A DNA stretch of 55,510 nt from Cylindrotheca closterium (GCA_933822405.4 CAKOGP040000535.1:1-55510), one strand, 5' to 3'. Numbered from the stretch's first letter, positions 21,031-29,875 are shown. The notes: generated by a model not told the origin, from the letters alone. Translations and numbers: made by a program.

Positions 21031-21464
21031 CCCGCTTAACCTACATCTTCTTACTGTGCGTCTGGTTGGTCCTTTGTCGCCTTATTTGGGATTCTGGACT
21101 CTTTTTCAAGGGCAATAACAGTAACAATTCGAAGCCATTGAATTGGGAAGACTGGATGAATTTGGCGCCTTCCGTCATGTCGTCTTTGCCATCCGCGTCA
21201 GCATTGGCAACGGAATTGGAAGAAGTCCTAATAACTGAAAGTACAAAGCAAAAAGCAGTGAAGGAGCGGAGTCATAGTGACATGGAAGCAAAGCAACTAA
21301 CGCCGGAACAAGAGGAACAGCTGAAGGATTTGATTGACTTTACATTGGGAGATGAAATTGAACGAGAAGACTTAAATGCTGAGGAAGTCCAAGGAATTCT
21401 GAATCTAGCAATTGCTGATGCGCAAGAAGCATATGGTAAACTGAATCTAAGACGAAGGCGGTGA
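21015..21464 (+). CDS. Small single-pass membrane protein
   Basis: 149 residues. Residues 8-27 (LTYIFLLCVWLVLCRLIWDS) form a signal anchor or signal peptide. The rest is hydrophilic and acidic with predicted helices: LTPEQEEQLKDLIDFTLGDE, then LNAEEVQGILNLAIADAQEA, ending NLRRRR. Family not recognised. Codon pattern and charged helices make it a plausible gene. It ends just before the convergent UTP4-side transcript. Confidence 0.5.
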   Translation: MEGTVTRLTYIFLLCVWLVLCRLIWDSGLFFKGNNSNNSKPLNWEDWMNLAPSVMSSLPSASALATELEEVLITESTKQKAVKERSHSDMEAKQLTPEQEEQLKDLIDFTLGDEIEREDLNAEEVQGILNLAIADAQEAYGKLNLRRRR

Positions 21465-21476
21465 ATGAATCCTGAA

Positions 21477-21604
21477 TCAAGCAATCGCAGTAAACCCAAT
21501 CAAGTCGAGAGCATACACAACAAATAGTAGGGAATGCCGGGGCATCTGGTCTAGATAAGATACCAATGATTCATAATAATAGAATTCAAAGTCCAAGAGT
21601 GATG
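21477..21604 (-). other. Possible last exon of the UTP4-side transcript
   Basis: On the minus strand a good acceptor (AATATTTCTAG) ends at 21605, after which an open stretch runs to a stop at 21477 (SLLDFEFYYYESLVSYLDQM and on). It may be coding or simply the 3' untranslated end of the snoRNA-host transcript. The boundary is uncertain. Confidence 0.3.
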
Positions 21605-21851
21605 CTAGAAATATTATTATACATTGATGTTGATTTGTCCAGTTCCAAAAGGAAAAAGGCATCGTGAGCAGAAAAGTATATGCATGTATTCTCATTCTAT
21701 ACCGGTCCGGCAACGGGAAGTATACCAGATCAGCTCAAACACGAGACATGATTTCATTATTGCAAGGGTAAAAAGGAGACGTCAAGGACATGGTGATAGG
21801 TCCAAGAGTCGCTGCGTCTTGCGTGCATCATCAGCTAACATATCGACATAC
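21605..21851 (-). other. Predicted intron holding H/ACA RNA copy C
   Basis: 247 nt on the minus strand, from AAG|GTATGTCG (21851) to TTTCTAG (21605). Similar in sequence and organisation to the introns at 21944-22154 and 22216-22434. Confidence 0.6.
21682..21822 (-). ncRNA. Predicted H/ACA snoRNA, tandem copy C
   Basis: About 141 nt. Hairpin 1 is closed by GCAAG/CTTGC with an inner stem GGAC/GTCC, and AGACG/CGTCT can pair inside. Hinge contains AAATCA (fits the H box ANANNA). Hairpin 2 is closed by CTCGT/ATGAG (one G-U where the other copies have A-U), with an upper stem CTGG/CCGG. It ends in an ACA box three bases after the lower stem (ATGAG-AAT-ACA). Two hairpins, hinge box and ACA are the H/ACA layout; these RNAs guide pseudouridylation of rRNA. 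Target not determined. Confidence 0.68.
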
Positions 21852-21943
21852 CTTCTTGTTAGATGATAATTCGAACAACATGGCTCGATTGTGAGCCACA
21901 TGTTCTTCTTCTTCTTCTTCTTTAGCGCATAGACTATGTGATC
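21852..21943 (-). other. Predicted 92-nt non-coding exon of the snoRNA-host transcript
   Basis: Lies between an acceptor (GAACTATTAG, ending 21944) and a donor (GTATGT at 21851). Contains a GAAGAAGAAGAAGAA run. Open in two frames, but no family similarity and no clear link to UTP4 coding, so probably 3' untranslated. Confidence 0.45.
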
Positions 21944-22154
21944 CTAATAGTTCGGCCGTTACAGAGAAACAGAAATCGTGAGCATCAAAGAATGTATTCT
22001 CATTTTGACCGATTCGGCAACAGAAAGTATGCCAAATCAGCTCTAAAATGAGCAATGATTTCAATATGGCAAGGATTTTAAAAGGAGACATCAAGGACAG
22101 TGATAGGTCCAAGAGTCGCTGCGTCTTGCGTGCATCATGCTAGCATGAACATAC
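21944..22154 (-). other. Predicted intron holding H/ACA RNA copy B
   Basis: 211 nt on the minus strand, AAG|GTATGTTC (22154) to CGAACTATTAG (21944), with a TTTCTGTTTCTCT pyrimidine tract before the acceptor. Confidence 0.6.
21990..22129 (-). ncRNA. Predicted H/ACA snoRNA, tandem copy B
   Basis: 140 nt. Hairpin 1: GCAAG/CTTGC lower stem, GGAC/GTCC upper stem. H box AAATCA. Hairpin 2: CTCAT/ATGAG lower stem, upper stem TTGGC/GCCGA. The outermost pair of that upper stem is T-A here where copies A and C have C-G, so both partners changed together, which supports a real fold. ACA box follows ATGAG-AAT. It shares a run of more than 30 identical bases with copies A and C through the first hairpin. 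Confidence 0.72.
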
Positions 22155-22215
22155 CTTCATGTTGTGGGATTCCAGCCCCTTTCTCTTTTTCTCATTGGAT
22201 CCATAATGTGACATG
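22155..22215 (-). other. Predicted 61-nt non-coding exon of the snoRNA-host transcript
   Basis: Between the acceptor ACAAACTAATAG (ending 22216) and the donor GTATGT at 22154. Open in one frame (SMSHYGSNEKKRKGLESHN) but not similar to any known UTP4 sequence. Confidence 0.45.
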
Positions 22216-22434
22216 CTATTAGTTTGTCCATTTCGAAGGAAAGCAGAAATCGTTAGCATAACAGAATGTATTCTCATACTCGACCGGTCTGGCAACGGGA
22301 AGTATACCAGATCAGCTCAAAGATGAGCAATGACTTCACTATGGCAAGGATTAAAAAGGAGACATTCAAGGACAGTGATAGGTCCAAGAGTCGCTGCGTC
22401 TTGCGTTCGTCATGCGTTGCTAGAGCGGACATAC
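22216..22434 (-). other. Predicted intron holding H/ACA RNA copy A
   Basis: 219 nt on the minus strand, CAAG|GTATGTCC (22434) to ACTAATAG (22216), with CTAAT as a possible branch site. Its donor lies 31 nt beyond the UTP4 stop codon, so it would be a 3'-UTR intron. Confidence 0.6.
22264..22404 (-). ncRNA. Predicted H/ACA snoRNA, tandem copy A
   Basis: 141 nt. Hairpin 1: GCAAG/CTTGC and GGAC/GTCC. The hinge has AAGTCA, a one-base departure from the H-box consensus. Hairpin 2: CTCAT (22323-22327) pairs with ATGAG (22273-22277); upper stem CTGG/CCAG, or alternatively GA(T)CTGGT/ACCGGTC. ACA box at 22267-22269 on the minus strand. Confidence 0.7.
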
Positions 22435-22465
22435 CTTGTTGTACCTCTTCTTGCGCAGCAGCTTT

Positions 22466-25400
22466 CTAGTGGACACCATACACGCGGCGTTGAACGGCTT
22501 CTGGGAAGGTTGCCACCACTTGCAGCCATGGTTGCTCGACCACCATCATTTCGTTTGGACCCAAAAAGTCCATGTACAGCATCGAATTGTAATGCAAGCA
22601 CACGATACAGTTGTTGGCATTAGGGTCTTCCTTGCTGAGCTTTTGTAGCTTGTTGGCTCGGTGGCCAGCACCATTGCGATACATCAAGTTTTTCCTTCGG
22701 CGGACATGGGATTCAGGAACCATCTGGCAGTGTTCTGGCAATGCTTTAGATAAGTTAATGACGCAGAAAGCACCAAAAGAAGCCTGTGTTCGAGAGACCA
22801 AACAAAAAGAATCAGATTCAAGTCAAGGCAAACAACGAGAATCAAAGATTTGAATTGTTGCCCCCCACTATACCGTCCCAGTCGGAGACATTGTCACCAG
22901 GAAGGGCGAAGGGGGGCAGAGTTTCAATATTGCAAGGATGACAAGCCGACACGGTACCGTGAATACCCAGGCCGGAAATAACTTTTCTTGCGTGCCTTTG
23001 CGGTGCATAATGTACTCACCAATATCAGTTGAGATGGCTTGGAAGGATTGGAAATCAATCGAACTGGAAAGTCTCTTCTGGCGCTCAGTTCCGCTGGCCA
23101 ACTTTTGATTGGATATCCTATCTGCTTGCTCCATTTGGACAGCCGTTTAGCTGGTAGGTCAAAGATGAATAGACGAGAAGCAAATGTTGCTACTGCCAGT
23201 TGGCCACCTTCGATGAGGCAAGTGGCAGCAACTCGCGCTTCTTGCAGTGAAGGGATGGTCCAGTGTGATCCGAAGGAAAGAGGCGATGACGGATCTCGAC
23301 GAAAGATTTGGACTCCCGATCCTCGTGCATGACTCAATGTCACGACAAAGTCTTCAGTAGTCTGTATGGAATGAATTGGAAGAGAACCATCACCAATCGG
23401 CAAAGTGGCGATGTTTGTGTACTCCATGGTTGTCAAGTCAATGGCGAAAAGTGTGTTGGTCGATGCTGTGGCCAAGAACAATACATTTCCACTGAAATGG
23501 AACGCAGTTGCAGCATTTTGCTTTAGTGCATCAGGCAGCTCCATCTGCTCTGGTTGAAACATGAATTCGTCATCCTTCCCATAAGCCTCCAAATTCAACT
23601 TGAAGATAAATGTGGAGGAGGCATCGCACAAGACCAACCATTTGCCATTGGGACTGAGCTTTGAAGTGATCAGATTGGTATTGCTTTCAATCTGAACGGA
23701 TCCAACAAGGTCGCTGGCAGACTTGCGCATCTTCTTGTAGGGATTAGGAGACTTTCCATTCTGCAATGGTTCCTGTTCCAGGCGGTAAATTTCCACGTGA
23801 TCTTGGCGTTGCATGGAGAATATCCGTTGGGAAGGTGCTGTAGAAATGGGAGAATGACTTGGCCATGGATACCATACTTGTGGCCGCCGTTTCGAAAAGT
23901 CCGAAGCAACATAAGAACACAACTTGGTATCGACACCACCAGTAATCATGGTTTCCAAACGTCCATCGTCACTAGTTAACAAAACCATGGCTTTGATATC
24001 GTGAGTATGTGGACGCTGGGCTCCAGTGAGGACCCAAGGTGAGACATCCATGGAACTTGGCATGTGACTACTGCCACCCTTTTTGTAGCTCGCTCGTTCG
24101 CAGCATACCACTCTCGAGTCGACACCAGTACAAAAGACCTTGGTCTCTTCCTTGTTGACTGCTAGCTGAAGAATATCAGCCTTCAGGTCAGATTGCAAGA
24201 TGGATTGGATCAAGGTTCCATTGTCCGAATTCCAAAATTGAACTTGGCCCAACGAGTTTCCCGTAATCAGCGTACCATCTTGAAGGGCCTTCATTGTCCA
24301 TACCTTAGTCGATTGCCGACGACCCTTGGATTCTAAAGTCATTCGCAAGGAATGAGATTGATGTTTCAATAGGACCAATTCATCTTCATCGTCTTTGCCA
24401 CCCTTCCAAGATAGGTTCACCTTGTACTTGCGAATGGTTCCATCCGCAACTCCCGCAAAGAGAACTGTTTCGTACAGTCCATTCTGAAGCTTGACCAGTC
24501 TCCATGCCAGCGATAACACAGCAGATCCGGCAGTCGTCAAGGTGGCAATTGGGGTATCCAAAATTTTGTTGGAGCGAATTTGCCAGATTCGGACAGATCC
24601 ATCTTCGCACGCTGTGGCGACCAATGGAAGATCGTGACAAGTACATAAGTCAAAGATACCACCTCCTCCACTGCTGAAACGTGATTGTAACTGTGATTGT
24701 TGAAAATTGACAATCCACAAGGTTCCATCGGGACTGGCTGCGACACAAGTCGGAAGATCGTTCTTTGGTTTCTTTTTCAGATTCAGGACATCCTCATTTT
24801 TATCATTACTGGAGGATCTTGGCTGGACCCAGCAAAGGGAATGTGCCACTGCAAGAGAGGATCCAGCCACTCTTGTGACTGGATAAATGTGAGGGTTAAG
24901 GCAGAGGGACTTGTTCTTCTTGTCTTCCATGAGAGAGTCGTCTTCTTGGACTGATGAGACAATGGATAGTTGATAGGAACCATCTTCTCGTGCGATAGCG
25001 ACATATCCACCACCGCTGCTGCTACCGGTCATGGCCAAAATGTGAGATGGGATGTATTCCAAATGTCGCAATCGGTGAACCTTTACGTCCATTGTGGTAG
25101 AAACAGCCTTGGACTTTTTGATATTGTTGGAATGAGAGGATGAGGTTTTCTTTGAGGTCATCGTCGTGTCAGCATTGGCATTGTCCTTCTTGCCTTTGGA
25201 TGCAGTTGGAGACTTGGATCGGCCTCTCTTTTTGCCAGTCGACGTTGTCACTTCAGCAGCATTGTCTTTGGTAGTCTTATCCAACAAAACCTTAGATTGT
25301 TTGGTTTTGGCAGTTGTAGACTTGACAGATCTCTTTTTTATCTTGGAATCATCAGGGGTTTCATACTTGCTCTCCGAGTTTCGTCTTTTACGCGGCGGTG

Positions 25401-25572
25401 AAGACGCGGTGGCTGTTGTAGACGAAACATTGATCTCGTCCTCATTGATCTCGTCCTCATTGATCTTACTTGTTGCTTCTTTGGAAGGTTTTCTAGGTGA
25501 TGATCTCGTTTTCATTTTTGCTTTGGTTGCAGAGCCACCAGGCGACTTTTGCGTTCGTGGTGTTCCTGCCAT
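22466..25572 (-). CDS. UTP4: UTP4/cirhin-like WD40 protein of the SSU processome
   Basis: Exons 25572-23020 and 22783-22466, intron 22784-23019 (TTG|GTGAGTAC ... AACACAG), phase 0, 956 residues. Residues 1-165 are a basic Ser/Lys/Thr-rich tail with nuclear-signal patches (PPRKRRN, GKKRGRSK). The WD40 part begins VHRLRHLEYIPSHILAM, the cirhin-type opening, and includes DGSYQLSIV, FDLCTCHDLPLVATACEDGS and DGTIRKYKVNL. The C-terminus LHYNSMLYMDFLGPNEMMVV then EQPWLQVVATFPEAV matches the UTP4 C-terminal signature. UTP4 belongs to the t-UTP/UTP-A complex that loads on nascent pre-rRNA with the U3 snoRNP in the nucleolus. The coding intron holds an H/ACA RNA and three more follow its stop. Confidence 0.9.
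22853..22991 (-). ncRNA. Predicted H/ACA snoRNA in the UTP4 coding intron
   Basis: 139 nt inside the 236-bp UTP4 intron. Hairpin 1 is closed by GCAAG/CTTGC, with GGTA/TACC at the tip. The hinge (AATATTGAAACTC) is close to, but not a perfect match for, an H box. Hairpin 2 has a strong 8-bp lower stem, TGCCCCCC/GGGGGGCA, an internal loop (TTCGCCCT / CGGTATAGT), a 7-pair upper stem TCCTGGT/ACTGGGA, then directly ACA-ATT. The internal loop would be the guide pocket. The 5' end (GCACGCAAG) and hinge (CTTGCAATATTGAAA) match the three downstream copies; the guides differ. This is the clearest of the four. Confidence 0.78.
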
Positions 25573-26000
25573 TGTGATCTATGCGTGTGCGTCTATTCAA
25601 ATACAGGCTCAAAGGGGAATAGCGGTTGTCCAGCCAACGTGAAAGTGCAAGTTGTGCAATAGATGGAAAGCAAATTTCTGATTTTTGGATTTTTTGGTGG
25701 ATTTGATTTATTTGATGGATGAAGAATTGGAGGGTTGGTAAGAAGGTGCGACGACGGACAGAAGTATCATAAGGGGGATTATGCTCCCCCAATAAGCAAA
25801 AGATGACCACCAAAAACCCCACGTCATTCATTGAAGGTGGTTGATTTACCAGAGATGCAAATTCATTCATCAGGCATCTCCGCTGATTCATTCATATTCA
25901 TTCCCTAAAGACTTCGCTGGCGTTGATCAGCAAAATAAGACGAAACGAAGAGAAAGTTTGAAAGTTGAGAGTATCCTCCCCGCATGAAATTTTGAGCAAA
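25573..26000. other. Divergent promoter region between UTP4 and the DUF1995 gene
   Basis: 428 bp shared by two divergent genes. Repeats of TTTGATTTATTTGATGGATG and of ATTCATTCAT words near 25695-25905. No gene; open frames here are read-through of neighbours. Confidence 0.55.
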
Positions 26001-27316
26001 ATGAAATTCACCATAACACTGATATCAACGGGAGGCTTGCTTCTCACGACAGCTCGTGGTTGCAGTGCGTTCAGTCCATCGTCCACCCAACAACTCTCTT
26101 CCAAGACAGCCCTATTCAATATCCCTCCTCCATCTGTGGATGACATTGAAGGATTCAAGGCATATGCGGACAGACAAAATGCACCAGCCAGTTTCTTTGA
26201 ATTGCAATCCGATTGCTTAAGGTCTGCCCAATTGGCCATTCGTGATGGCTTTGATTTATTGGAGATTGAGTTCCCACCTTTGCCAGCCAATGTCTTGGAT
26301 TTGGATGATGTCAGTGCATACGATGTGGCCCAAGCCAACTTGAAGCTGGCCTTGGATCTTGCTCGTGGATTCACAAAGACATCAGAAAAAGAGCAAAAGA
26401 TCACCATCCTCTTTCCGGATGAAAGTGAAGCCAAGATTGGTGTCGAATCATTGACTGGGCAAGAAGATGTTGGTGTCGTTACGGACATTGAGCCAGGAAT
26501 CTGCATTAGTAGTTTGAGACGCAGTGAAGAGGGCGACGATCGCAACTTCAAGGTAAGAACAAGAATCAATTGATGAATCAATCAATAATTCCCAGTGAAA
26601 TGGCATGTCGGGTACATTTGGTTTGTGCCAAGAGGAGATCCTGCTCGTTGCATTGCTGATTCAACCAAGATACCAATCAATTACAATTCTAACACCCTTT
26701 TGCTGTCATTCAACTCCACATGAAGCCCGAACAAACCTTCCTCAACTTGTTTGGTGGCGGTGGAAAGAGTGGCGATGTCAAACCCCTCAATGGAACTGAC
26801 GTTTACATTGTCTTGGTGGCCAGTGCCCAAGAGTTGCCCGATATTGAAGAACTCCACGAACAAGTCAAGGATGATAAAATCCCAATCATCATGTACAATT
26901 TGAAATTGGACGTACTCAGAGGCGATCTGGGGGCTCCTGCCTTTCCACCCAAGGAATTCCAAGACCGTTTCTTGTCCAAGGTCAAGCCTGTCTATTATTT
27001 GAGAACACGACAATACTCTCGTTCCACTACCAAACCACCATTTTTGGTCAATTATCAGGGATGTTTGTTCCGTGCCTACCCAGGTCAATTCCAAACTCTA
27101 TTGGATACTGGAACTGGGTCCTACCGAAGATTGCTTGGATCGGATATTCGTCCGGGCTTGGGAGCATTTAAGGAACAACTCACCCAAGCATTGCGAGATG
27201 ATGGCATCTTGCCTGCCGATGAAGGATCTGCCCTCAACTTTTTGCGAACGGGTTACAAGACCACCACTTGGTGGGAAGAAGAACGCAAGGATGCCAGCAT
27301 GGATTGGATGACATAA
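26001..27316 (+). CDS. Plastid-targeted DUF1995 (LPA3-like) protein
   Basis: Start at 26001 (MKFTITLISTGGLLL) gives a signal peptide followed by GCSAFSP, an ASAF-like motif used for import into diatom plastids. Exon 1 is 26001-26552 (184 codons). Preferred exon 2 is 26726-27316 (PEQTFLNLFGGGGKS onward), phase 0, total 380 residues, intron 173 bp. DUF1995 features: KITILFPDESEAKIG, TDVYIVLVASAQELP, PIIMYNLKLD, FPPKEFQDRFLSKVKPVYYL and LFRAYPGQFQTLLD. The family includes the plant LPA3 factor for photosystem II assembly. Inside the presumed intron, 26595-26669 reads WHVGYIWFVPRGDPARCIAD in another frame, so an extra exon with a disturbed boundary is possible. Confidence 0.82.
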
Positions 27317-27566
27317 CCTAGAACTGCTATTTGGTGGAACTTCTCATTTTTCTGCAATGTTAGAAAGGAAAAAGGGCACTAGTATGGTTTATATAGAATC
27401 CGAAGCATTTACCACTTGAGGGTGCCAACAAGTTACACGTGTAGCTCGCATTGTAACGTTTTTATAACAGCTAAAATGCCACAATAGCCTCTTCAGGCAA
27501 ACAAAAAAGGATGGAATGTTGCCTAGTATTCATAACACAGTATTTTGTACAAACCCCAAGTCACTT
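27317..27566. other. Convergent 3' ends, no gene
   Basis: Short spacer between the DUF1995 gene and HA gene D. Nothing recognisable. Confidence 0.5.
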
Positions 27567-29072
27567 TCACCGCACTCCTGATGAGTTCGTCCTTGAGGTA
27601 TCGAACACAAAACCAATGGAATCCAACTTTTGAACACGTTCAATTGTCATAGTCGACGACGAATCGCCACCAGAGACGAAAAGCCTGTGTTGCCGACGTT
27701 GAGATTTTACCCAAGTGGCCAGTGTAGTATTCTCTGGATAGCGAGCTGGGACGTTGCAGTGACCTGTTCTTTGTTTGAATGCCTTGAGCTCATTGAGTTT
27801 CTCTAGCCACGCTGCTTGGTGTGGAGCCCATACAAACCCGATGGATTCGAGATCTTCAATACGGCGAGTGGACATGGCGGATGCGGGAAGATTGTCATTG
27901 AATTTCTTGTAGTGATGTCTTTGTCTCTTGGCCCATCTAGCGAGCACAGGGTCTTCTGGGTACGTTTGAGGAACACAGCAGTGTCCATTCTTAAGCTTGT
28001 ATTGGATGAGCTTTTGGAACTGCTCTCTCCAATTCTTCTCTTGGTAAGGGTTGAATTGAGGTATGCGTCCTTCTTTGTCAGCTGCTCTTGATGTTGGGGC
28101 ACTGGTTTGATCTGATGATGTAGGACCAGAAGCTGGTGCTGATGTTGGGCTAGTGGTTGGATACGAGGTTGGCCTAAATAATGGGCTAGTGGCGGGACTC
28201 GTAGGACCACCTTTTAGACTCGATGTAGCTCCAAATGCTGGTTCAATACATCCACTGGTTCGTCCAGATGTGGGTCCTGAAGTAGGCCCGGAAGTAGGTG
28301 CACGTGTTGGTCGTTGGCGCTTGTTGACACGCACTTGGTCATCAGCGACGATGTTTTTATCCATGCTTCTTTTGGATCCAACAGTGCAATAGATCGGGCC
28401 TTGTTTATGATTAGTAGGGGTCCCTGTTGGCTCCTTGCTCACGACCGCATTGGCACATCTAGATCGACCACAAGTCGCAGGAACCAGTGGTCGTGGCACT
28501 TGGCCTTGCGATTCGACGGGCAAAAGCTCCGCGTTAGGATCACAAAACGGAATCTTGAGCAACGAAGAACAAACCATGCCGTCTTCGTCTGGATTGGCTT
28601 GCATAGGAACCGCTCGTTGACTTTTGTTGAGGCACGTTTGGTCGTCGCCAAAGACGGGCTCGTTGGTGCTAATGTTGGATCCAACAGTGTGACTGCCGGA
28701 TTCTTGACGAAGTTTCTTGGTATCCAATGGCTTGTACCGCAGTTGAATGAAGGAAGATAAAAGGCTGGCATCATCTGACACGAGCAGCAAATTTGAAGCA
28801 TCGCATGTCATCTTTGCGTGTACCGATTGAGGAAATGGCAGAGGGATAGGCTCCATTCTTGGATCATCAAAGGGGTCCTCAAAGGAAATATCTGAGGGAG
28901 AAGGAACGACAGAGGAACGAGAAAACGAGACTTCGAAAGAGGGCGGTAAAGGGCTTGGCAGAATGAGCGAAAGAAGGCTCTCATCTCCAAGATCTGAGTA
29001 GCTATTCTTCCCATCAATCTTCTTGCTATCCTTGTGAAGCATCTTGTCGGTGTCCGAAGTGAAGATCATCAC
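27567..29072 (-). CDS. HA-domain protein, intact copy D
   Basis: 501 residues, single frame. Same plan as copy C but longer: N-terminus YSDLGDESLLSLILPSPLPP, then EDPFDDPRMEPIPLPFP, the KRSMDKNIVADDQVR motif with VNKRQR (nuclear-signal-like), a proline/threonine repeat linker (TSGPTSGPTSGRTSG and variants, about residues 260-335), then HA 1 (WREQFQKLIQYKLKNG, GHCCVPQTYPED, RWAKRQRHHYKKF, IGFVWA) and HA 2 (GHCNVPARYPEN, WVKSQRRQHRLF, IGFVFD). Tandem duplicate of copy E. The middle also contains a second DDQ-type block (FGDDQTCLNKSQR), suggesting internal duplication of the NLS region. Confidence 0.88.
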   Translation of the reverse strand: MMIFTSDTDKMLHKDSKKIDGKNSYSDLGDESLLSLILPSPLPPSFEVSFSRSSVVPSPSDISFEDPFDDPRMEPIPLPFPQSVHAKMTCDASNLLLVSDDASLLSSFIQLRYKPLDTKKLRQESGSHTVGSNISTNEPVFGDDQTCLNKSQRAVPMQANPDEDGMVCSSLLKIPFCDPNAELLPVESQGQVPRPLVPATCGRSRCANAVVSKEPTGTPTNHKQGPIYCTVGSKRSMDKNIVADDQVRVNKRQRPTRAPTSGPTSGPTSGRTSGCIEPAFGATSSLKGGPTSPATSPLFRPTSYPTTSPTSAPASGPTSSDQTSAPTSRAADKEGRIPQFNPYQEKNWREQFQKLIQYKLKNGHCCVPQTYPEDPVLARWAKRQRHHYKKFNDNLPASAMSTRRIEDLESIGFVWAPHQAAWLEKLNELKAFKQRTGHCNVPARYPENTTLATWVKSQRRQHRLFVSGGDSSSTMTIERVQKLDSIGFVFDTSRTNSSGVR

Positions 29073-29484
29073 TCAACTCTGTCCTGCCAATGCGAGCAAC
29101 GAAAGAGCGGCACTATCGTACAGTATGGGTGAAAAAAATATGGGTAAAAATGAACAAGAGATGGAACTGGAGGAGCGCCCTACAGTATGCATATTCAAAT
29201 ATGCACTTTTTGCCTGGAATTCTTATCAGCTGTTTTGAGTACGGTGGCACGTAATTCGCAGCGACTTCAACTATGACTCACTCCACATGCGTCAACTATT
29301 TTATATTATTGTCGTCCTACATACGTTCCATATGCGCGACCGCCCTAAAACATTTGTTCTTATGTAATGTATGACATATGTATTTATATAATTTCGCTGA
29401 TGAGTTTCAATAGCTACACGCGCCACCGGTACCAAGAGTTTGTCGAATATTGAAACTGTCTGTTTTTAAACAGTGTCGACAAGT
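29073..29484. other. Duplicated 5' flank of HA copy D
   Basis: Resembles the flank of copy E (31720-32150): GATCATCACTCAACTCTGTC versus GATCATGGCGCAACTTTATC, and ACGTAATTCGCAGCG versus ACGTAATTTGTTCC. No gene of its own. Confidence 0.6.
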
Positions 29485-29654
29485 CACTTGAGGAGGAGTG
29501 ACAGTTCCATACGTTGCAACAGTTGTCGAGAATTATCTTCCTTCATACTACTACAGTACCGGTACCATCATCGTTTCTCTTGACAGGTAGTGATCATGCC
29601 TTTTTTAAATTGCGTTGTCGGAGAAATGACCCTTAGTCCCAATAAGAAACTTCA
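29485..29654 (-). pseudogene. Decayed 3' fragment of the MFS symporter, copy 1
   Basis: Resembles about 32150-32310, the end of the symporter gene: TTGCAACAGTTGTCGAGAAT versus TTTGCAACAGTCGAGAGTTC, CTTGACAGGTAGTGATCATG versus CTTGACTGGTAACAATAGTG, and CGGAGAAATGACCCTTAGTC versus CGGAGAAATGACCCAGAGTC. It covers only the last C-terminal codons and is not open. Confidence 0.75.
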
Positions 29655-29875
29655 GGAGGAGGAGTCGAAGGTCTGGGGCAGTTCAATATGTGTTGCAAAA
29701 GTCGTCGAGAATGATCTTCCTTCAATACTACCCTATCAACGTTACTCTTGACTGGTAGTGATCATCGCATTAATTGCATTGCCGCAGAAATGACCAACAG
29801 TCCAAATATATGAAAATCATTGCAAGAGCTGTGATTAGAATCCTTGGCTCCTCCTGCGGTCAATAAGTAGCTCGT
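29655..29875 (-). pseudogene. Decayed 3' fragment of the MFS symporter, copy 2
   Basis: Second, longer remnant in tandem and in the same orientation. ACTCTTGACTGGTAGTGATC, GCATTAATTGCATTGC, GCAGAAATGACCAACAGTCC, CAAGAGCTGTGATTAGAATC and GTCAATAAGTAG all have counterparts at 32232-32371. Similarity stops sharply after AATAAGTAG (about 29872 versus 32370), which marks a duplication breakpoint. Confidence 0.78.

Noticed and set aside
21682..22404. C/D-box snoRNA reading of the tandem repeats (TGATGA near the 5' end and CTGA in the middle)
   Set aside because: The TGATGA word is present in only one copy and the flanks do not form a closing stem. The two-hairpin H/ACA layout fits all copies better.
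21663..22440. CRISPR-like array
   Set aside because: Repeat units are 200-plus bases and unevenly spaced, they lie in intron-like segments of a eukaryotic locus, and no cas genes are present.
22924..23017. C-terminal extension of the first UTP4 exon (reading through the intron)
   Set aside because: It is the translated intron. Splicing at 23019/22784 restores the conserved UTP4 C-terminus, and the region holds the H/ACA RNA.
25898..26581. 227-residue minus-strand ORF
   Set aside because: It is antisense to the DUF1995 exon, which has clear family motifs and a plastid leader.
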